A stretch of 64,000 nt of DNA from Flavobacterium sp. LHD-85 (GCF_030929595.1 NZ_JAVFVR010000005.1:248001-312000), one strand, 5' to 3'. Shown: positions 43,587-53,102, counted from the stretch's first letter. The notes: generated from the letters alone by a model not told the origin. Numbers and translations are program-made.

Positions 43587-43745
43587 TTATTTTTTAACAC
43601 AGCAAGATTTTGTGTCTTTTTTGTCTGTTGTTTTTTTACAGCACGATTCTTTTTTGGTTTTGTCTTTTGTTGTTGGTTTTGTGTCCTGAGCCATTACGCC
43701 AATAGAAAAGAAAGCAACTGTTACTACGGTGATTACTTTTGTCAT
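43587..43745 (-). CDS. Small secreted lysine-rich protein with two Cys-Cys pairs
   Basis: A 52-residue reading frame from ATG at 43745 to TAA. Residues 1-20 are a clear signal peptide (VVTVAFFSIGVMAQD). The mature part of about 32 residues is mostly Lys/Thr/Asp with the pattern ESCCKK and KSCCVKK. Paired cysteines could bind Cu(I) or another soft metal. It lies 136 bp downstream of the multicopper oxidase, on the same strand and inside the copper region, and ends 22 bp from a terminator. No named family is recognised. Confidence 0.7.
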   Translation of the reverse strand: MTKVITVVTVAFFSIGVMAQDTKPTTKDKTKKESCCKKTTDKKDTKSCCVKK

Positions 43746-43881
43746 TTTGTTTAAATGTTTTTTGTGTTAGAGATTATAATTGGTGAATCAAATATAATTC
43801 GAATTCTTATAGCTTATTCTTACAAATTGTTAATGTTTTTGTAAAATCTGTTAATGAGTTGTAAAGTCTCCACTATTGTAT

Positions 43882-46125
43882 TTAATAGTTAAGATTAACC
43901 CCAAACCCAATTCCCATATCGCTATCATAATGTGTTGTGATTCCGAAGTTACGACCAACGATATATTTCAATCCGGCCATGTATTCTTTATCAGTATTCC
44001 ACATTAAATTCATTCTAAGTCTTTGCGAAAGCGGAATATCTTTTCGTTCAAATTGTACTCTTACATTTCCGTCAGTATAAACCTCAACTTGTGCTTTTAT
44101 GAGCATTGGTAAAGTATATTCGACACCGGCACTAAAAACCGAACGATTGTCTTTGGTGTTTTTTTGACCAAAAAGATTCTGTTCCTGTTCGTCCATTCCC
44201 ATTTTTCGGTATCGCCAGTCAAAACCAATAAAAGGCATTATCAACTGATTTTTTCCAAAATAACGGCCAATATGAGTTTCGGTTTCATAACCATGTTTAT
44301 CGTTATAACCCAATCTCCATTCGGTTCCAATGCTCCAACGCGTATTACTGAACATCGCTTCACCATCATTTCCATTTGTGGCAAAATCATTTTCTGCCAT
44401 AAAATGAAACATTCTGTCATCCATTTTCAACATTTTGAAAGCCATTTCCGGATGATGAATCAACGGATTTGGAGCAGAGTTTTCATAAGTAAAAATCCTT
44501 CCCATTCCGGCCATCATGTGGTATAAAATATGACAATGAAAAAACCAGTCGCCATCTGCGTTGGCTTGAAACTCGATCGTATCGGTTTCCATTGGCATAA
44601 TATCAATCACATTTTTTAGTGGAGAATAATCTCCATGTTCGTTCAGAATTCTAAAATCATGTCCGTGCAAATGCATTGGGTGACGCATCATCGAACCGTT
44701 GTATAAAACAATACGAACATTTTCTCCTTTTTTAATTAAGATTTTATCGGTTTCAGAAACCACTTTATTATCCAAACTCCAAACATAACGATTCATATTT
44801 CCAGAAAGCGTAAAACGTAATTCTTTTACAGGTGCATCTTTTGGAAGATTAGTTTTAAAAGGAGATTTCAGCATTCCGTAATTCAAAGTTACAATTTCTG
44901 AAGTTTCAGTACTGTCGCTTTCCATTTTCATGTCTTCCATGTTATGATTTGAATGATCCATTTTTGGTTTTGAATTTTCACCTTCACCAGAAATTTCAGG
45001 ATACATTATGGCATTCATGTCCATTTTGTTCAAAGTCATATTCATGCCCATGTCGTTCATTTCGCCGTTCATTTTCATCATATCATTCATCATTTTCATC
45101 CCTTCAAAATATTTTAATTTTGAAAGATGATGAACAGGCTGTTTTTCTCCACTTCCTAAAAATAGAGATGCAGATCCCGTTCTATCTTCGGCTGTAGCCA
45201 AAAAAGCAAAAGATTTATTATTTTCTGGAACGGTAACGACAACGTCATAAGTTTCAGAAACCGCAATAATCAAACGATCCACTTCTACAGGATCAACATC
45301 ATTTCCGTCGCTGGCTACAACTGTAATTTTTCCTCCACCGTAAGTTAGCCAGAAATAGCTGGAAGCACCACCATTGGCAATTCGCAATCGAACTTTTGAG
45401 CCTGGCTTAAGATTTGAAAACTGCTGTTCGTTTTTTCCGTTGATTAAAAACTTTTCATAGTAAACATCGCTCACATCCATTGCATTCATTCGTTTCCATT
45501 CGTTGGTCACTTTGGTCGAAAAATGTCCTTGTTTTATGGCTTCTGCATAACTTTGTGTTGTTCCTTTTTTGATAGCAAACCAATCGTTGGCATTGTGAAG
45601 CATTCGCTGAATATTCTCGGGTTTCAAGTCTGACCATTCACTTAAAATAACTGGAATTGTTGGCAAATCGTCAATTCCCTTACGAATAGTTGGATCATCT
45701 TTTTTCTTATTGATGATAAAAAGTCCATATAAACCAATTTGTTCCTGAAGACCAGAATGGCTGTGATACCAATACGTTCCGTTCTGAATAATTGGAAAAG
45801 TATATTTGTGAGTTGTTCCAGGTTCAATTGGCATTTGCGTCAGATATGGAACTCCGTCTTCTTTATTTGGCAGAAATAATCCGTGCCAGTGCATCGAAGT
45901 GCTTTCTTTTTTTAATTCGTTATGCACATAAATTTCTGCAATATCGCCTTCGGTAAAAGTCAAAGTTGGCATCGGAATTTGTCCGTTCACAGCAATCGCC
46001 CGTTTTTCTTTACCTGAAAAATTGACAATCGTATCGCGAACATGTAAATCGTAACGCACAACTTTCTGAGCCTTTAGCTGAAAAGCAATTAAAAAAAGGA
46101 TTAGTATATATTTAATCTTAATCAT
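43882..46125 (-). CDS. Multicopper oxidase with fused CopB-like C-terminal domain
   Basis: A 747-residue exported protein (signal MIKIKYILILFLIAFQLKAQ). Three cupredoxin domains carry the copper ligands HWHG (79-82), HSHSG (121-125), HPMHLHG (482-488) and HCHILYHMMAGM (530-541); the type 1 site ends in Met. Residues about 343-401 are Met/His-rich (GMNMTLNKMDMN; KMDHSNHNMEDM), as in Cu(I)-oxidising CopA/CueO. Residues about 590-747 look like the outer-membrane copper-resistance protein CopB beta-barrel (TETHIGRYFGKNQLIMPFIGFDWRYR). CopA and CopB are usually separate proteins, so this is a fusion. It is encoded with a copper ATPase. Confidence 0.88.
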   Translation of the reverse strand: MIKIKYILILFLIAFQLKAQKVVRYDLHVRDTIVNFSGKEKRAIAVNGQIPMPTLTFTEGDIAEIYVHNELKKESTSMHWHGLFLPNKEDGVPYLTQMPIEPGTTHKYTFPIIQNGTYWYHSHSGLQEQIGLYGLFIINKKKDDPTIRKGIDDLPTIPVILSEWSDLKPENIQRMLHNANDWFAIKKGTTQSYAEAIKQGHFSTKVTNEWKRMNAMDVSDVYYEKFLINGKNEQQFSNLKPGSKVRLRIANGGASSYFWLTYGGGKITVVASDGNDVDPVEVDRLIIAVSETYDVVVTVPENNKSFAFLATAEDRTGSASLFLGSGEKQPVHHLSKLKYFEGMKMMNDMMKMNGEMNDMGMNMTLNKMDMNAIMYPEISGEGENSKPKMDHSNHNMEDMKMESDSTETSEIVTLNYGMLKSPFKTNLPKDAPVKELRFTLSGNMNRYVWSLDNKVVSETDKILIKKGENVRIVLYNGSMMRHPMHLHGHDFRILNEHGDYSPLKNVIDIMPMETDTIEFQANADGDWFFHCHILYHMMAGMGRIFTYENSAPNPLIHHPEMAFKMLKMDDRMFHFMAENDFATNGNDGEAMFSNTRWSIGTEWRLGYNDKHGYETETHIGRYFGKNQLIMPFIGFDWRYRKMGMDEQEQNLFGQKNTKDNRSVFSAGVEYTLPMLIKAQVEVYTDGNVRVQFERKDIPLSQRLRMNLMWNTDKEYMAGLKYIVGRNFGITTHYDSDMGIGFGVNLNY

Positions 46126-46169
46126 TAGTTTATAATTTTAAATCAATTGAGAACAATTTAATTTTGTTA

Positions 46170-46330
46170 AGCTCCGGCGGAGCTAAATATTTATAGAAAT
46201 TCAATTCCGTTGATATAAAAGAGCTCCAGCGGAGCGAAATATACGATCAATGAAAAAAAGTTGTCGCTCCGCTGGAGCTTTTACGATCGAGACTAATACT
46301 ATGTCTATAAATATTTCGCTTCTCCGAAGC
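46170..46330. repeat. Nested palindrome between copper genes
   Basis: Inner arms AGCTCCAGCGGAGCGA (46222-46237) and its exact complement (46264-46279). Outer arms AAATATTTATAGA (46185-46197) and TCTATAAATATTT (46304-46316) also match perfectly. Further AGCTCCGGCGGAGCT and CTTCTCCGAAG palindromes sit at the ends. It fills the 322-bp gap and shows no gene. Confidence 0.82.
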
Positions 46331-46447
46331 GTATTTTTTGTCTAATTTTTTTCGCACAGCATCATTTAAATTAGTGAAACGCCATTAACCACATTCCGTA
46401 TAGTTATTGGGAATGTTTCTATGTGTTTAAAATAATTTCACTCCAAC

Positions 46448-48988
46448 TTACAATTTTAAATTTCTCAATCGCAACGCATTTACGATTACGGATACAGAAC
46501 TTAAACTCATTGCTACAGCAGCCAACATCGGCGAAAGCAATATTCCTAAAAACGGATATAAAATTCCTGCTGCAATTGGCACGCCTAAAGTGTTATATAT
46601 AAAAGCAAAGAATAAATTCTGTTTAATATTTGACATTACAGCATGGCTGAGGTTTTTGGCTTTTACGATTCCATTTAAATCGCCTTTTACTAAAGTAATT
46701 TTAGCACTTTCAATTGCAACATCAGTTCCGGTTCCCATTGCAATTCCAATGTTGGATTGAGCTAGAGCAGGCGCATCATTGATTCCGTCTCCAGCCATGG
46801 CAACGATTTTTCCTTGTGCTTGAAGTCGTTGAATTTCTTTCAATTTATCTTCTGGAAGACAATCTGCCTTAAAAGAACTCAAATGCAAATGTTCGGCAAC
46901 AGCTTTTGCCGTATTATGATTGTCACCTGTCATCATGATAACCTCAACCCCTTGAGCAATTAATTCTTTAATGGCTTTTGCGCTGTTTTCTTTGATGGCA
47001 TCGGTAATGGCTACGAAGCCTAAAACGCTTTTTTCAATGGCGATGTACGAAATAGTTTTTCCTAAATTCTGTTCAGAAATTACTTTTTGTTCTAAATCAT
47101 TAGAAACAGAAGCGCCAATTTCATCCATTAATTTTTTGTTTCCTAAAGCGACACTTATGTTTTCTATAGTTCCTAAAACACCTTTTCCTGCAATAGTTTC
47201 AAAACCTTGAACTTCTTTGAATGAACTATTTTTTGCTTTCGCGAAATTGACTACGGCTTGCGCCAAAGGATGTTCGCTATGCTGATTTAGAGAAGCAATG
47301 TTTTGAAGCAGAAAATCTTCGTCATTATTTATGGCATAGATTTTTTCTACAGATGGTTTTCCTTCGGTAATTGTTCCTGTTTTGTCGGTAATTAAAACAT
47401 CAATTTTATTCATGTTTTCCAGCGCTTCGGCATTTTTGATCAGGATTCCGTTTTGGGCTCCTTTTCCAACACCAACCATAACCGACATCGGAGTCGCGAG
47501 TCCAAGGGCACAAGGGCAGGCAATAATTAAAACGGCAATCGCATTAATTAATCCGTAAACGTACGCAGGTTCTGGACCAAATTTTGCCCAGACAAAAAAG
47601 GTTACAATCGAAATGATAACAACTGTCGGTACAAAATATTTAGAAACGCGATCGGCTAATTTCTGAATAGGAGCACGAGATCTGCTGGCATCATTTACCA
47701 TTTGGATAATCTGCGACAACATGGTTTCTGAACCAACTTTTTCAGCAATCATAACAAATGATTTTGTTCCGTTTATAGTTCCAGAAATTACGGCATCGCC
47801 TGTTTTTTTGTCTACCGGAATTGGTTCTCCCGTTATCATCGATTCATCGATACTGCTTTCACCAGTTGTTATTTTACCGTCAACTGGAATTTTTTCTCCT
47901 GGTTTTACACGAAGTAAATCTCCTTTTTTGATATTGTGGATTGAAATCACTTTATCAATTCCGTTTTCAACCAAAGTTGCTTCTGTTGGAGCTAATTTTA
48001 ATAATTCTTTTATGGCTCCGTTGGTTTGTCCGTGCGCTTTGGCTTCTAATAATTGTCCCAATAAGACTAAAGTGATGATTACCGTTGCAGCTTCAAAATA
48101 CAAATGAATCGTTCCATGATGCGATTTGAATTCGGATGGAAAAATATCAGGAAAAAACATTCCGACAATACTAAAAAGAAAAGCTACACTTGTTCCAATT
48201 CCGATTAAAGTAAACATGTTTAAATTCCAAGTCACGATTGATTTGTAAGCGCGAACGAAAAACATCCATCCTGCATAAAACAAAACGGGAATCGAAAATA
48301 AAAGCTGAACCCAATTCCACTTTTCAATAGACATTATATTGTAAAGCGGATTATTCGGAATCATTTCTGACATGGAAATAATGAAAATAGGAAGCGTGAA
48401 TAAAATCGCAATTTTCATTTTTTTCAATAAATCAGTATAGGTTTTGTTTTCTTCGCTTTCAGAAGTCTGCATCGGAACCAAATCCATTCCGCAGATCGGA
48501 CAATCGCCCGGTTCGTTTGAAACAATTTCAGGATGCATCGGACAAGTAAATTGTGTTGCAGTTACAGCAACTTGCGGTACTAAATCCATTCCGCAGACTG
48601 GGCAATCTCCAGGTTTGTTGTATGTTTTGTCACCTTCGCAATGCATTGGACAATAATAAATGCCATTTGCACTATGCTGATGCACTTTTTTAGTTTCTGT
48701 TTTATGATGATTGTGATCATGATGCTCTTTTTTGTGACTAGAGCAGCAAGATTTAACGGCAGTTTCTCCATGATTTTTAGGAGAATCCATTTCAATAGTA
48801 TATTTTCCAGCTGCAGATAAAACTTCCTGAAACTTTTCAGTAGGAACATGTTTCTCCATTGTTATGGTAGCCGTTGGAGGATTTAAGGTTACTTCTGCCT
48901 GAACGCCTTCAACTTCATTTAAAGTTTTCTCTACTTTTTTGCGGCAGCCGTCACACGACATTCCTGAAATTATATATTGATGAGTCAT
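46448..48988 (-). CDS. copA: Copper-translocating P1B-type ATPase
   Basis: An 846-residue Cu(I) exporter. Order of parts: N-terminal HMA domain with GMSCDGC (Cys12, Cys15); a His-rich linker (HHDHNHHK, 89-96); two heavy-metal-binding domains with [19 protein letters not shown] (112-138) and [19 protein letters not shown] (148-172); membrane helices; TGES actuator motif; CPC in the membrane at 491-493, the Cu transport signature; phosphorylation Asp535 in DKTGT; SEHPLA; and [10 protein letters not shown]. Copper rather than silver or zinc is inferred from CPC and from the multicopper oxidase downstream. Confidence 0.93.
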   Translation of the reverse strand: MTHQYIISGMSCDGCRKKVEKTLNEVEGVQAEVTLNPPTATITMEKHVPTEKFQEVLSAAGKYTIEMDSPKNHGETAVKSCCSSHKKEHHDHNHHKTETKKVHQHSANGIYYCPMHCEGDKTYNKPGDCPVCGMDLVPQVAVTATQFTCPMHPEIVSNEPGDCPICGMDLVPMQTSESEENKTYTDLLKKMKIAILFTLPIFIISMSEMIPNNPLYNIMSIEKWNWVQLLFSIPVLFYAGWMFFVRAYKSIVTWNLNMFTLIGIGTSVAFLFSIVGMFFPDIFPSEFKSHHGTIHLYFEAATVIITLVLLGQLLEAKAHGQTNGAIKELLKLAPTEATLVENGIDKVISIHNIKKGDLLRVKPGEKIPVDGKITTGESSIDESMITGEPIPVDKKTGDAVISGTINGTKSFVMIAEKVGSETMLSQIIQMVNDASRSRAPIQKLADRVSKYFVPTVVIISIVTFFVWAKFGPEPAYVYGLINAIAVLIIACPCALGLATPMSVMVGVGKGAQNGILIKNAEALENMNKIDVLITDKTGTITEGKPSVEKIYAINNDEDFLLQNIASLNQHSEHPLAQAVVNFAKAKNSSFKEVQGFETIAGKGVLGTIENISVALGNKKLMDEIGASVSNDLEQKVISEQNLGKTISYIAIEKSVLGFVAITDAIKENSAKAIKELIAQGVEVIMMTGDNHNTAKAVAEHLHLSSFKADCLPEDKLKEIQRLQAQGKIVAMAGDGINDAPALAQSNIGIAMGTGTDVAIESAKITLVKGDLNGIVKAKNLSHAVMSNIKQNLFFAFIYNTLGVPIAAGILYPFLGILLSPMLAAVAMSLSSVSVIVNALRLRNLKL

Positions 48989-49140
48989 TGTATTGGTTTT
49001 TAAGTATTACAATGCAAATTTCCGAAGTAAGTCTGAGTTAGGTTTGTAGAATTTTGGGAATGATTTGTAAGATTTACAAAGATTTTTGTTTCACGCAGAT
49101 TTTGCGGATTAGGTCAGATTTTTTTTAAGATAATATTAAT

Positions 49141-49317
49141 CTCGCAAAGGCGCAGAGGCGCGAAGTTTTATATTTAATAAGATAATTAAAAATACTCTCC
49201 CGCAGATTCAGCAGATTTGGCAGATAAATTAATTGTAAGTATTAAAATTTAAATCTGTTAAATCTGCTGAATCTGCGGGAGAGTAAAAAAAACTTTGCGC
49301 CTCTGCGACTTTGCGAG
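49141..49317. repeat. Nested palindrome with 24-bp perfect inner arms
   Basis: The inner arms at 49195-49218 and 49260-49283 are exact 24-bp complements made of 9-bp AATCTGCTG-like words. The outer arms 49141-49169 (CTCGCAAAGGCGCAGAGGCG...) and 49291-49317 are imperfect complements made of 8-bp words. The whole fills the 341-bp gap between the copper ATPase and its regulator gene. Confidence 0.88.
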
Positions 49318-49329
49318 AAATTGACTTTT

Positions 49330-49890
49330 TTACAAATTCTCTATCTGAATACGCATTTTATCTTTTGATTGTTTGAAAGAAGTAGGAGTAAAGCCTGTAA
49401 TTTTCTTGAATTGATTGCTTAAATGTGCTACATTACTGTAGTTGAGAATATCGGCAATTTCGCTTAAGGAAAGCTCATTGTAAATCAATAATTCTTTTAC
49501 TTTCTCAATTTTCTGACTGATGAAATACTTTTCGATTGTGGTGTTTTCGATTTCAGAAAACAGATTGCTCAGCGAATTGTAATCTTGATTTAAGTTTTCT
49601 GCCAGATATTCTGATAGGTTGATTTTAAGATCATTGTTCTTATGATGAACCAAATCGACGATTAGGTTTTTTATTCTTTCGACGGTTTTTGTTTTTTTAT
49701 CATCGATTAAATCAAAACCCAAAGCTTGCAGGTTTTCTAATAAAACTTCTTTTTGTGCATCATTGATTTCTTCTTGTAACTCAACCTCTCCTAATTCTAC
49801 AGAAATAGGTTGAAGTCCGAGTTTTTCGAACTCAGACTTCACTACCATTTTGCATCTGCTGCACACCATATTTTTGATGTAGAGCTTCAT
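49330..49890 (-). CDS. AraC-type regulator with N-terminal HMA-like metal site
   Basis: A 186-residue protein. The N-terminus MKLYIKNMVCSRC (Cys10, Cys13) begins a degenerate heavy-metal-associated ferredoxin-like domain (about 1-65). The C-terminus is an AraC helix-turn-helix pair: KVKELLIYNELSLSEIADILNYSNVAHLSNQFKKITGFTPTSFK. Together this reads as a metal-sensing regulator, with copper as the likely ligand because all neighbours handle copper. It lies 2 bp after the DUF3347 gene and upstream of the copA gene, which is 341 bp away across a palindrome. Confidence 0.85.
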   Translation of the reverse strand: MKLYIKNMVCSRCKMVVKSEFEKLGLQPISVELGEVELQEEINDAQKEVLLENLQALGFDLIDDKKTKTVERIKNLIVDLVHHKNNDLKINLSEYLAENLNQDYNSLSNLFSEIENTTIEKYFISQKIEKVKELLIYNELSLSEIADILNYSNVAHLSNQFKKITGFTPTSFKQSKDKMRIQIENL

Positions 49891-49892
49891 AT

Positions 49893-50420
49893 TTATTTGA
49901 TCGTTTCTACCACGTTACCACAAGTCAGCATCGAAGAACCGTAGTACGGATTCTTAACTGCTTTTTCTTTGCTTAACCAATCAGCGTCTGCCATTGGGCA
50001 ATATTGTTTGTAGATTGGTTCACTTGGGCTTGAAACTTTTATTAAATCGTAAGTGCTTTTAGATAGAGATTTAAAAGTCTCACGCTGTTTTTTAAGATCT
50101 GTTGTTGCTGAAATACTTTTGGCATCGGCAGTTAATTTTTTAACTACTTTCATCCAAACTGTATGTTCATTGCTTTTTAGTTTGTCCATTTTTACGGCAG
50201 TAATAGCAGTCAATAAAGTTGCAGCTTTCGCCGAAGTTAGTTTGCTATCACTTTTAATAAGTGCATCTTTTACAGAAAAATAAGCATCATAAACAGATTG
50301 TAATTGAGAATCTGCCATTTCAATTTCTGTTAAGTCAGAATTATTCGTTTTTGCCTGAATCGTATTTGCAGTTAATAATACTGTTACTGCCATTGCTAAA
50401 GCTATAATTGATTTTTTCAT
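49893..50420 (-). CDS. DUF3347 domain-containing exported protein
   Basis: A 175-residue protein with a signal peptide (LAMAVTVLLTANTIQAK). The DUF3347 region (LQSVYDAYFSVKDALIKSD to KSTYDLIKV) is helical and ends with the conserved YKQYCPMADADWLSKEKAVKNPYYG and SSMLTCG. This C-terminal CPM...C pattern is also found on CusB-type efflux adaptors, so a periplasmic copper chaperone role is plausible but inferred. It is coupled to the metal-sensing AraC gene (2-bp gap). Confidence 0.88.
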   Translation of the reverse strand: MKKSIIALAMAVTVLLTANTIQAKTNNSDLTEIEMADSQLQSVYDAYFSVKDALIKSDSKLTSAKAATLLTAITAVKMDKLKSNEHTVWMKVVKKLTADAKSISATTDLKKQRETFKSLSKSTYDLIKVSSPSEPIYKQYCPMADADWLSKEKAVKNPYYGSSMLTCGNVVETIK

Positions 50421-50519
50421 TGTATATAATATTTGGTAAAGGATTTTTAATTCCTTTAAAATTAATTAAAAAATTTGATTTTAAAAAGACCCAATATGGG
50501 CTATCACAAATACAAACAA

Positions 50520-50876
50520 TTATATTTTCGGCTTCAGCCAGATAGAAGTAAATCCTGAAGAAATAGTAGAATTGCTATAGGAAGAAATTGTATTTTTTAA
50601 CGAAAAATTGAAAACATCGTTTTGTAAATCAAAATCATTTAAAGTTAAAAGAAGGTTTAATGTTGAGGTATTACAGCCTGAGTGACGGCACTTTCCTTCG
50701 CAATTATGTTTTTCCTGTTTTGAAGTTTTCTTTTCACAGCATTTTTTAGAACAGCTGTTTTCTTCTTTGGTGGCAATTTCCTTTGAGTTTCCAGTATGGC
50801 ATGCGTAAGTATAACTCGGGTTCAAAAAGAAACCAAGTGTTATAAAAAGCATTATTATGTGGATTTTCTTGCTCAA
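50520..50876 (-). CDS. Secreted Cys-rich protein, probable metal binder
   Basis: A 118-residue product starting with TTG at 50876, which gives a proper signal peptide with Lys-Lys before the hydrophobic stretch; the first ATG (50852) would lose these residues. After ACHTGNSK come Cys-rich words SCSKKCCEKK, NCEGKCRHSGC, nine cysteines in under 50 residues, then a Ser/Asn-rich tail with strands. I know no named family; the cysteine and His pattern and the copper neighbours suggest Cu(I) binding. It is first in the transcript that continues with the DUF3347 and AraC genes. Confidence 0.72.
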   Translation of the reverse strand: MSKKIHIIMLFITLGFFLNPSYTYACHTGNSKEIATKEENSCSKKCCEKKTSKQEKHNCEGKCRHSGCNTSTLNLLLTLNDFDLQNDVFNFSLKNTISSYSNSTISSGFTSIWLKPKI

Positions 50877-50894
50877 AGAAATTGTTTAGAAATG

Positions 50895-50902
50895 CAAATT
50901 TA
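50895..50902 (-). promoter_or_regulatory. Candidate -7 element of the copper transcript
   Basis: TAAATTTG on the minus strand matches TAnnTTTG, about 18 bp before the TTG start at 50876. Confidence 0.45.
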
Positions 50903-50944
50903 GCTAAAAATGCTCGAGAAAATTATTTTTTAAGATTTCGATAA

Positions 50945-51778
50945 CTAGAGTTTTTTGAAATCGGTGGGTTTCATGTTTTTACGTTTCTTGAAATAATTGG
51001 TCAAATGGCTTTCGTCGGTAAAACCAAATTCATAGGCAATTTGTTTAATAGGCAATTGATTGTTGTGAAATCTTTTTTCGATTAAAGTCAATCTTAAATT
51101 ATGAATGTATTCACGATAACTGATGCTGAAAGTTCTTTTAAAATAAGCACTAAAATAGGTTTGAGCGATATTAAAATGTTCTGCAATTACTTTTACCTGA
51201 ACCAATTTTGGCTGATAAATATTCTGATGGATGTAATTGGCTATTTGTTCATTATCCAGATGTTTTGATGTCATCTGTAAATTCATACATCGAATGGTTT
51301 CTTTGATCAACCCAAAAATGGAAAGTATCTGATAGAATACAATTGGGGAATTGGTAACATCAATGTACTTGCCATATGTTACAATGTTTTCAACTGTGTT
51401 TTTTAAAATCGTTTTGCAAGGTTCATCAAATTTTAAAACTGTTTCTTTTAAAATTTTATCACGCATGAAACTTTCAGGTGTGTGAATCAAGAATTCGTCG
51501 CAGGTTAAGTTTTGTTTCGAATTAAAATAATTATCAGTGAATTTTATAAAAATAAAACGAGTGCTTTTTTTAATATCGAAATAATGTTCGTCATCAGGTG
51601 AAATCACAAAAAGATCTCCTGCTTTATAATGAAGCAGATTATTATTTATATGATGAATACCGCTTCCTTTCTTTATATAAATGATTTCGTAATATGTATG
51701 AGTATGCGGAGGAAGATGAAATTTTTCTTCTTCAAACTCATCCAGAACAAGCGTTTTAAACTGATTTAATTTCGGCAT
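50945..51778 (-). CDS. AraC family transcriptional regulator (cupin type)
   Basis: A 277-residue regulator. The N-terminal cupin (about 15-90) shows FHLPPHTHTYYEIIYIKKGSG and KAGDLFVISPDDEHYF. The C-terminal double helix-turn-helix is VKVIAEHFNIAQTYFSAYFKRTFSISYREYIHNLRL and QIAYEFGFTDESHLTNYFKKR. It is divergent from an MFS efflux gene with a 102-bp shared control region carrying direct repeats, so it probably controls that gene. The ligand is unknown. Confidence 0.92.
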   Translation of the reverse strand: MPKLNQFKTLVLDEFEEEKFHLPPHTHTYYEIIYIKKGSGIHHINNNLLHYKAGDLFVISPDDEHYFDIKKSTRFIFIKFTDNYFNSKQNLTCDEFLIHTPESFMRDKILKETVLKFDEPCKTILKNTVENIVTYGKYIDVTNSPIVFYQILSIFGLIKETIRCMNLQMTSKHLDNEQIANYIHQNIYQPKLVQVKVIAEHFNIAQTYFSAYFKRTFSISYREYIHNLRLTLIEKRFHNNQLPIKQIAYEFGFTDESHLTNYFKKRKNMKPTDFKKL

Positions 51779-51786
51779 AACTTAAT

Positions 51787-51844
51787 TATACAATTTTATG
51801 TCACAAATATACAATTTTTAATTCGCTTAACGGTGTTAATTTTG
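51787..51844. promoter_or_regulatory. Shared control region of the AraC and MFS genes
   Basis: Direct repeats TATACAATTTT at 51787-51797 and 51808-51818 are 21 bp apart, two helical turns, as expected for an AraC-type dimer. A minus-strand -7 match TATATTTG (51804-51811) overlaps the second repeat, and a plus-strand match TAATTTTG lies at 51837-51844. Confidence 0.55.
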
Positions 51845-51880
51845 CGTCGTAGAAATCTATTCCTTTCTACAATAATCAAA

Positions 51881-53047
51881 ATGAAAAAAAGTCTCATTGC
51901 ACTCTCTTTAGGAGGGTTAACTATTGGAATTACAGAATTTGTAATGATGGGATTACTCCCAGATATTGCTTCAGATATGAAAGTTTCGATTCCGGTTGCT
52001 GGATATTTAATTTCGGCTTATGCACTTGGAGTTGTTATTGGAGCACCTTTATTAGTAATCGCAGGAAGAAATTATGCGCCTAAAAAAATGCTATTAATTT
52101 TGGCTTTGATGCTGGCAGTATTTAACTCATTGTCTATTATTGCTCCCGATTATACTATTTTATTTGCATCCCGTTTTCTTTCTGGTTTGCCACACGGAGC
52201 ATTCTTTGGAGTGGGAGCGGTAGTTGCAAGCCGTTTGGCAGATAAAGGAAAAGAAGCGCAGGCAATCTCAATTATGTTTGCCGGTTTGACGATTGCAAAC
52301 TTAATAGGTGTACCGATCGGAACTTATATTGGTCATCATTTTATTTGGCGTTATACATTTGTATTGATCGCTATTGTTGGATTGCTAACCTTTCTGGCAA
52401 TTTATTTATGGATGCCAAATCTTGAAAAAGGAGAAAGCGTAAACATGAAAACGCAGCTTCAGTTTTTTAAGAAAACAGAGGCCTGGTTAATTATCGGAAT
52501 TACAGCAATTGGTTTTGGAGGTTTGTTTGCTTGGATCAGTTATATCGCGCCTCTTTTAATTAATGTATCAAAGTTTTCGCCAGAAGATGTTTCATCAATC
52601 TTGATTTTAGCAGGATTAGGAATGGTAGTGGGTAACTTCGTGGGAGGTAAATTGGCAGATCGTTTCTCGCCAGCTCCAACCACTTTAGCTTTATTGCTTG
52701 TTATGTCTACCGATTTGGTTTTGGTTTATTTCTTCTCGTTCAATCAATACATATCTTTATTTCTGACTTTCTTAACGGGGGCTATTTCATTCTCAGTGAT
52801 TGCGCCAATCCAAATGTTGATGATTCGTACAGCAAAAGGAGCAGAGATGATTGCTTCGGCTTCTCTTCAAGGAAGTTTTAATATTGGAAATGCTTTAGGT
52901 GCTTTTCTTGGCGGATTGCCTTTGGCGGCAGGATTCAGCTATTCTTCTCCTAATCTTATCGGGGTAGTAATGTCGGTTATCGGAATGGTCATCACATTCG
53001 TATTGATGAGGTTACATCAAAAGCAATTGCAGTTGCAGCGCATTTAA
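51881..53047 (+). CDS. MFS transporter, AraJ/sugar-efflux type
   Basis: I start at the ATG at 51881 (388 residues); the longer frame from 51833 begins at the -7 element and adds a non-membrane stretch. The protein has twelve predicted helices and the family start GLTIGITEFVMMGLLPDIA, with the motif VIGAPLLVIAGRNYAPKKMLL. Members export sugars, arabinose-like compounds or drugs. It is divergent from the cupin AraC regulator, which is likely its regulator. Confidence 0.9.
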   Translation: MKKSLIALSLGGLTIGITEFVMMGLLPDIASDMKVSIPVAGYLISAYALGVVIGAPLLVIAGRNYAPKKMLLILALMLAVFNSLSIIAPDYTILFASRFLSGLPHGAFFGVGAVVASRLADKGKEAQAISIMFAGLTIANLIGVPIGTYIGHHFIWRYTFVLIAIVGLLTFLAIYLWMPNLEKGESVNMKTQLQFFKKTEAWLIIGITAIGFGGLFAWISYIAPLLINVSKFSPEDVSSILILAGLGMVVGNFVGGKLADRFSPAPTTLALLLVMSTDLVLVYFFSFNQYISLFLTFLTGAISFSVIAPIQMLMIRTAKGAEMIASASLQGSFNIGNALGAFLGGLPLAAGFSYSSPNLIGVVMSVIGMVITFVLMRLHQKQLQLQRI

Positions 53048-53069
53048 GCACTCAGAATTTAATTTTTTT

Positions 53070-53102
53070 AAGCCCTTAACTTTTGTTTAAGGGCTTTTTT
53101 TA
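53070..53102 (+). terminator. Terminator of the MFS gene
   Basis: AAGCCCTTAA (53070-53079) pairs with TTAAGGGCTT (53087-53096), followed by a T tract. Confidence 0.9.

Noticed and set aside
43569..43754. A 61-codon plus-strand frame rich in Phe and Cys.
   Set aside because: It is the reverse complement of the small Lys-rich Cys-Cys protein, whose signal peptide and ordered composition make it the better choice.
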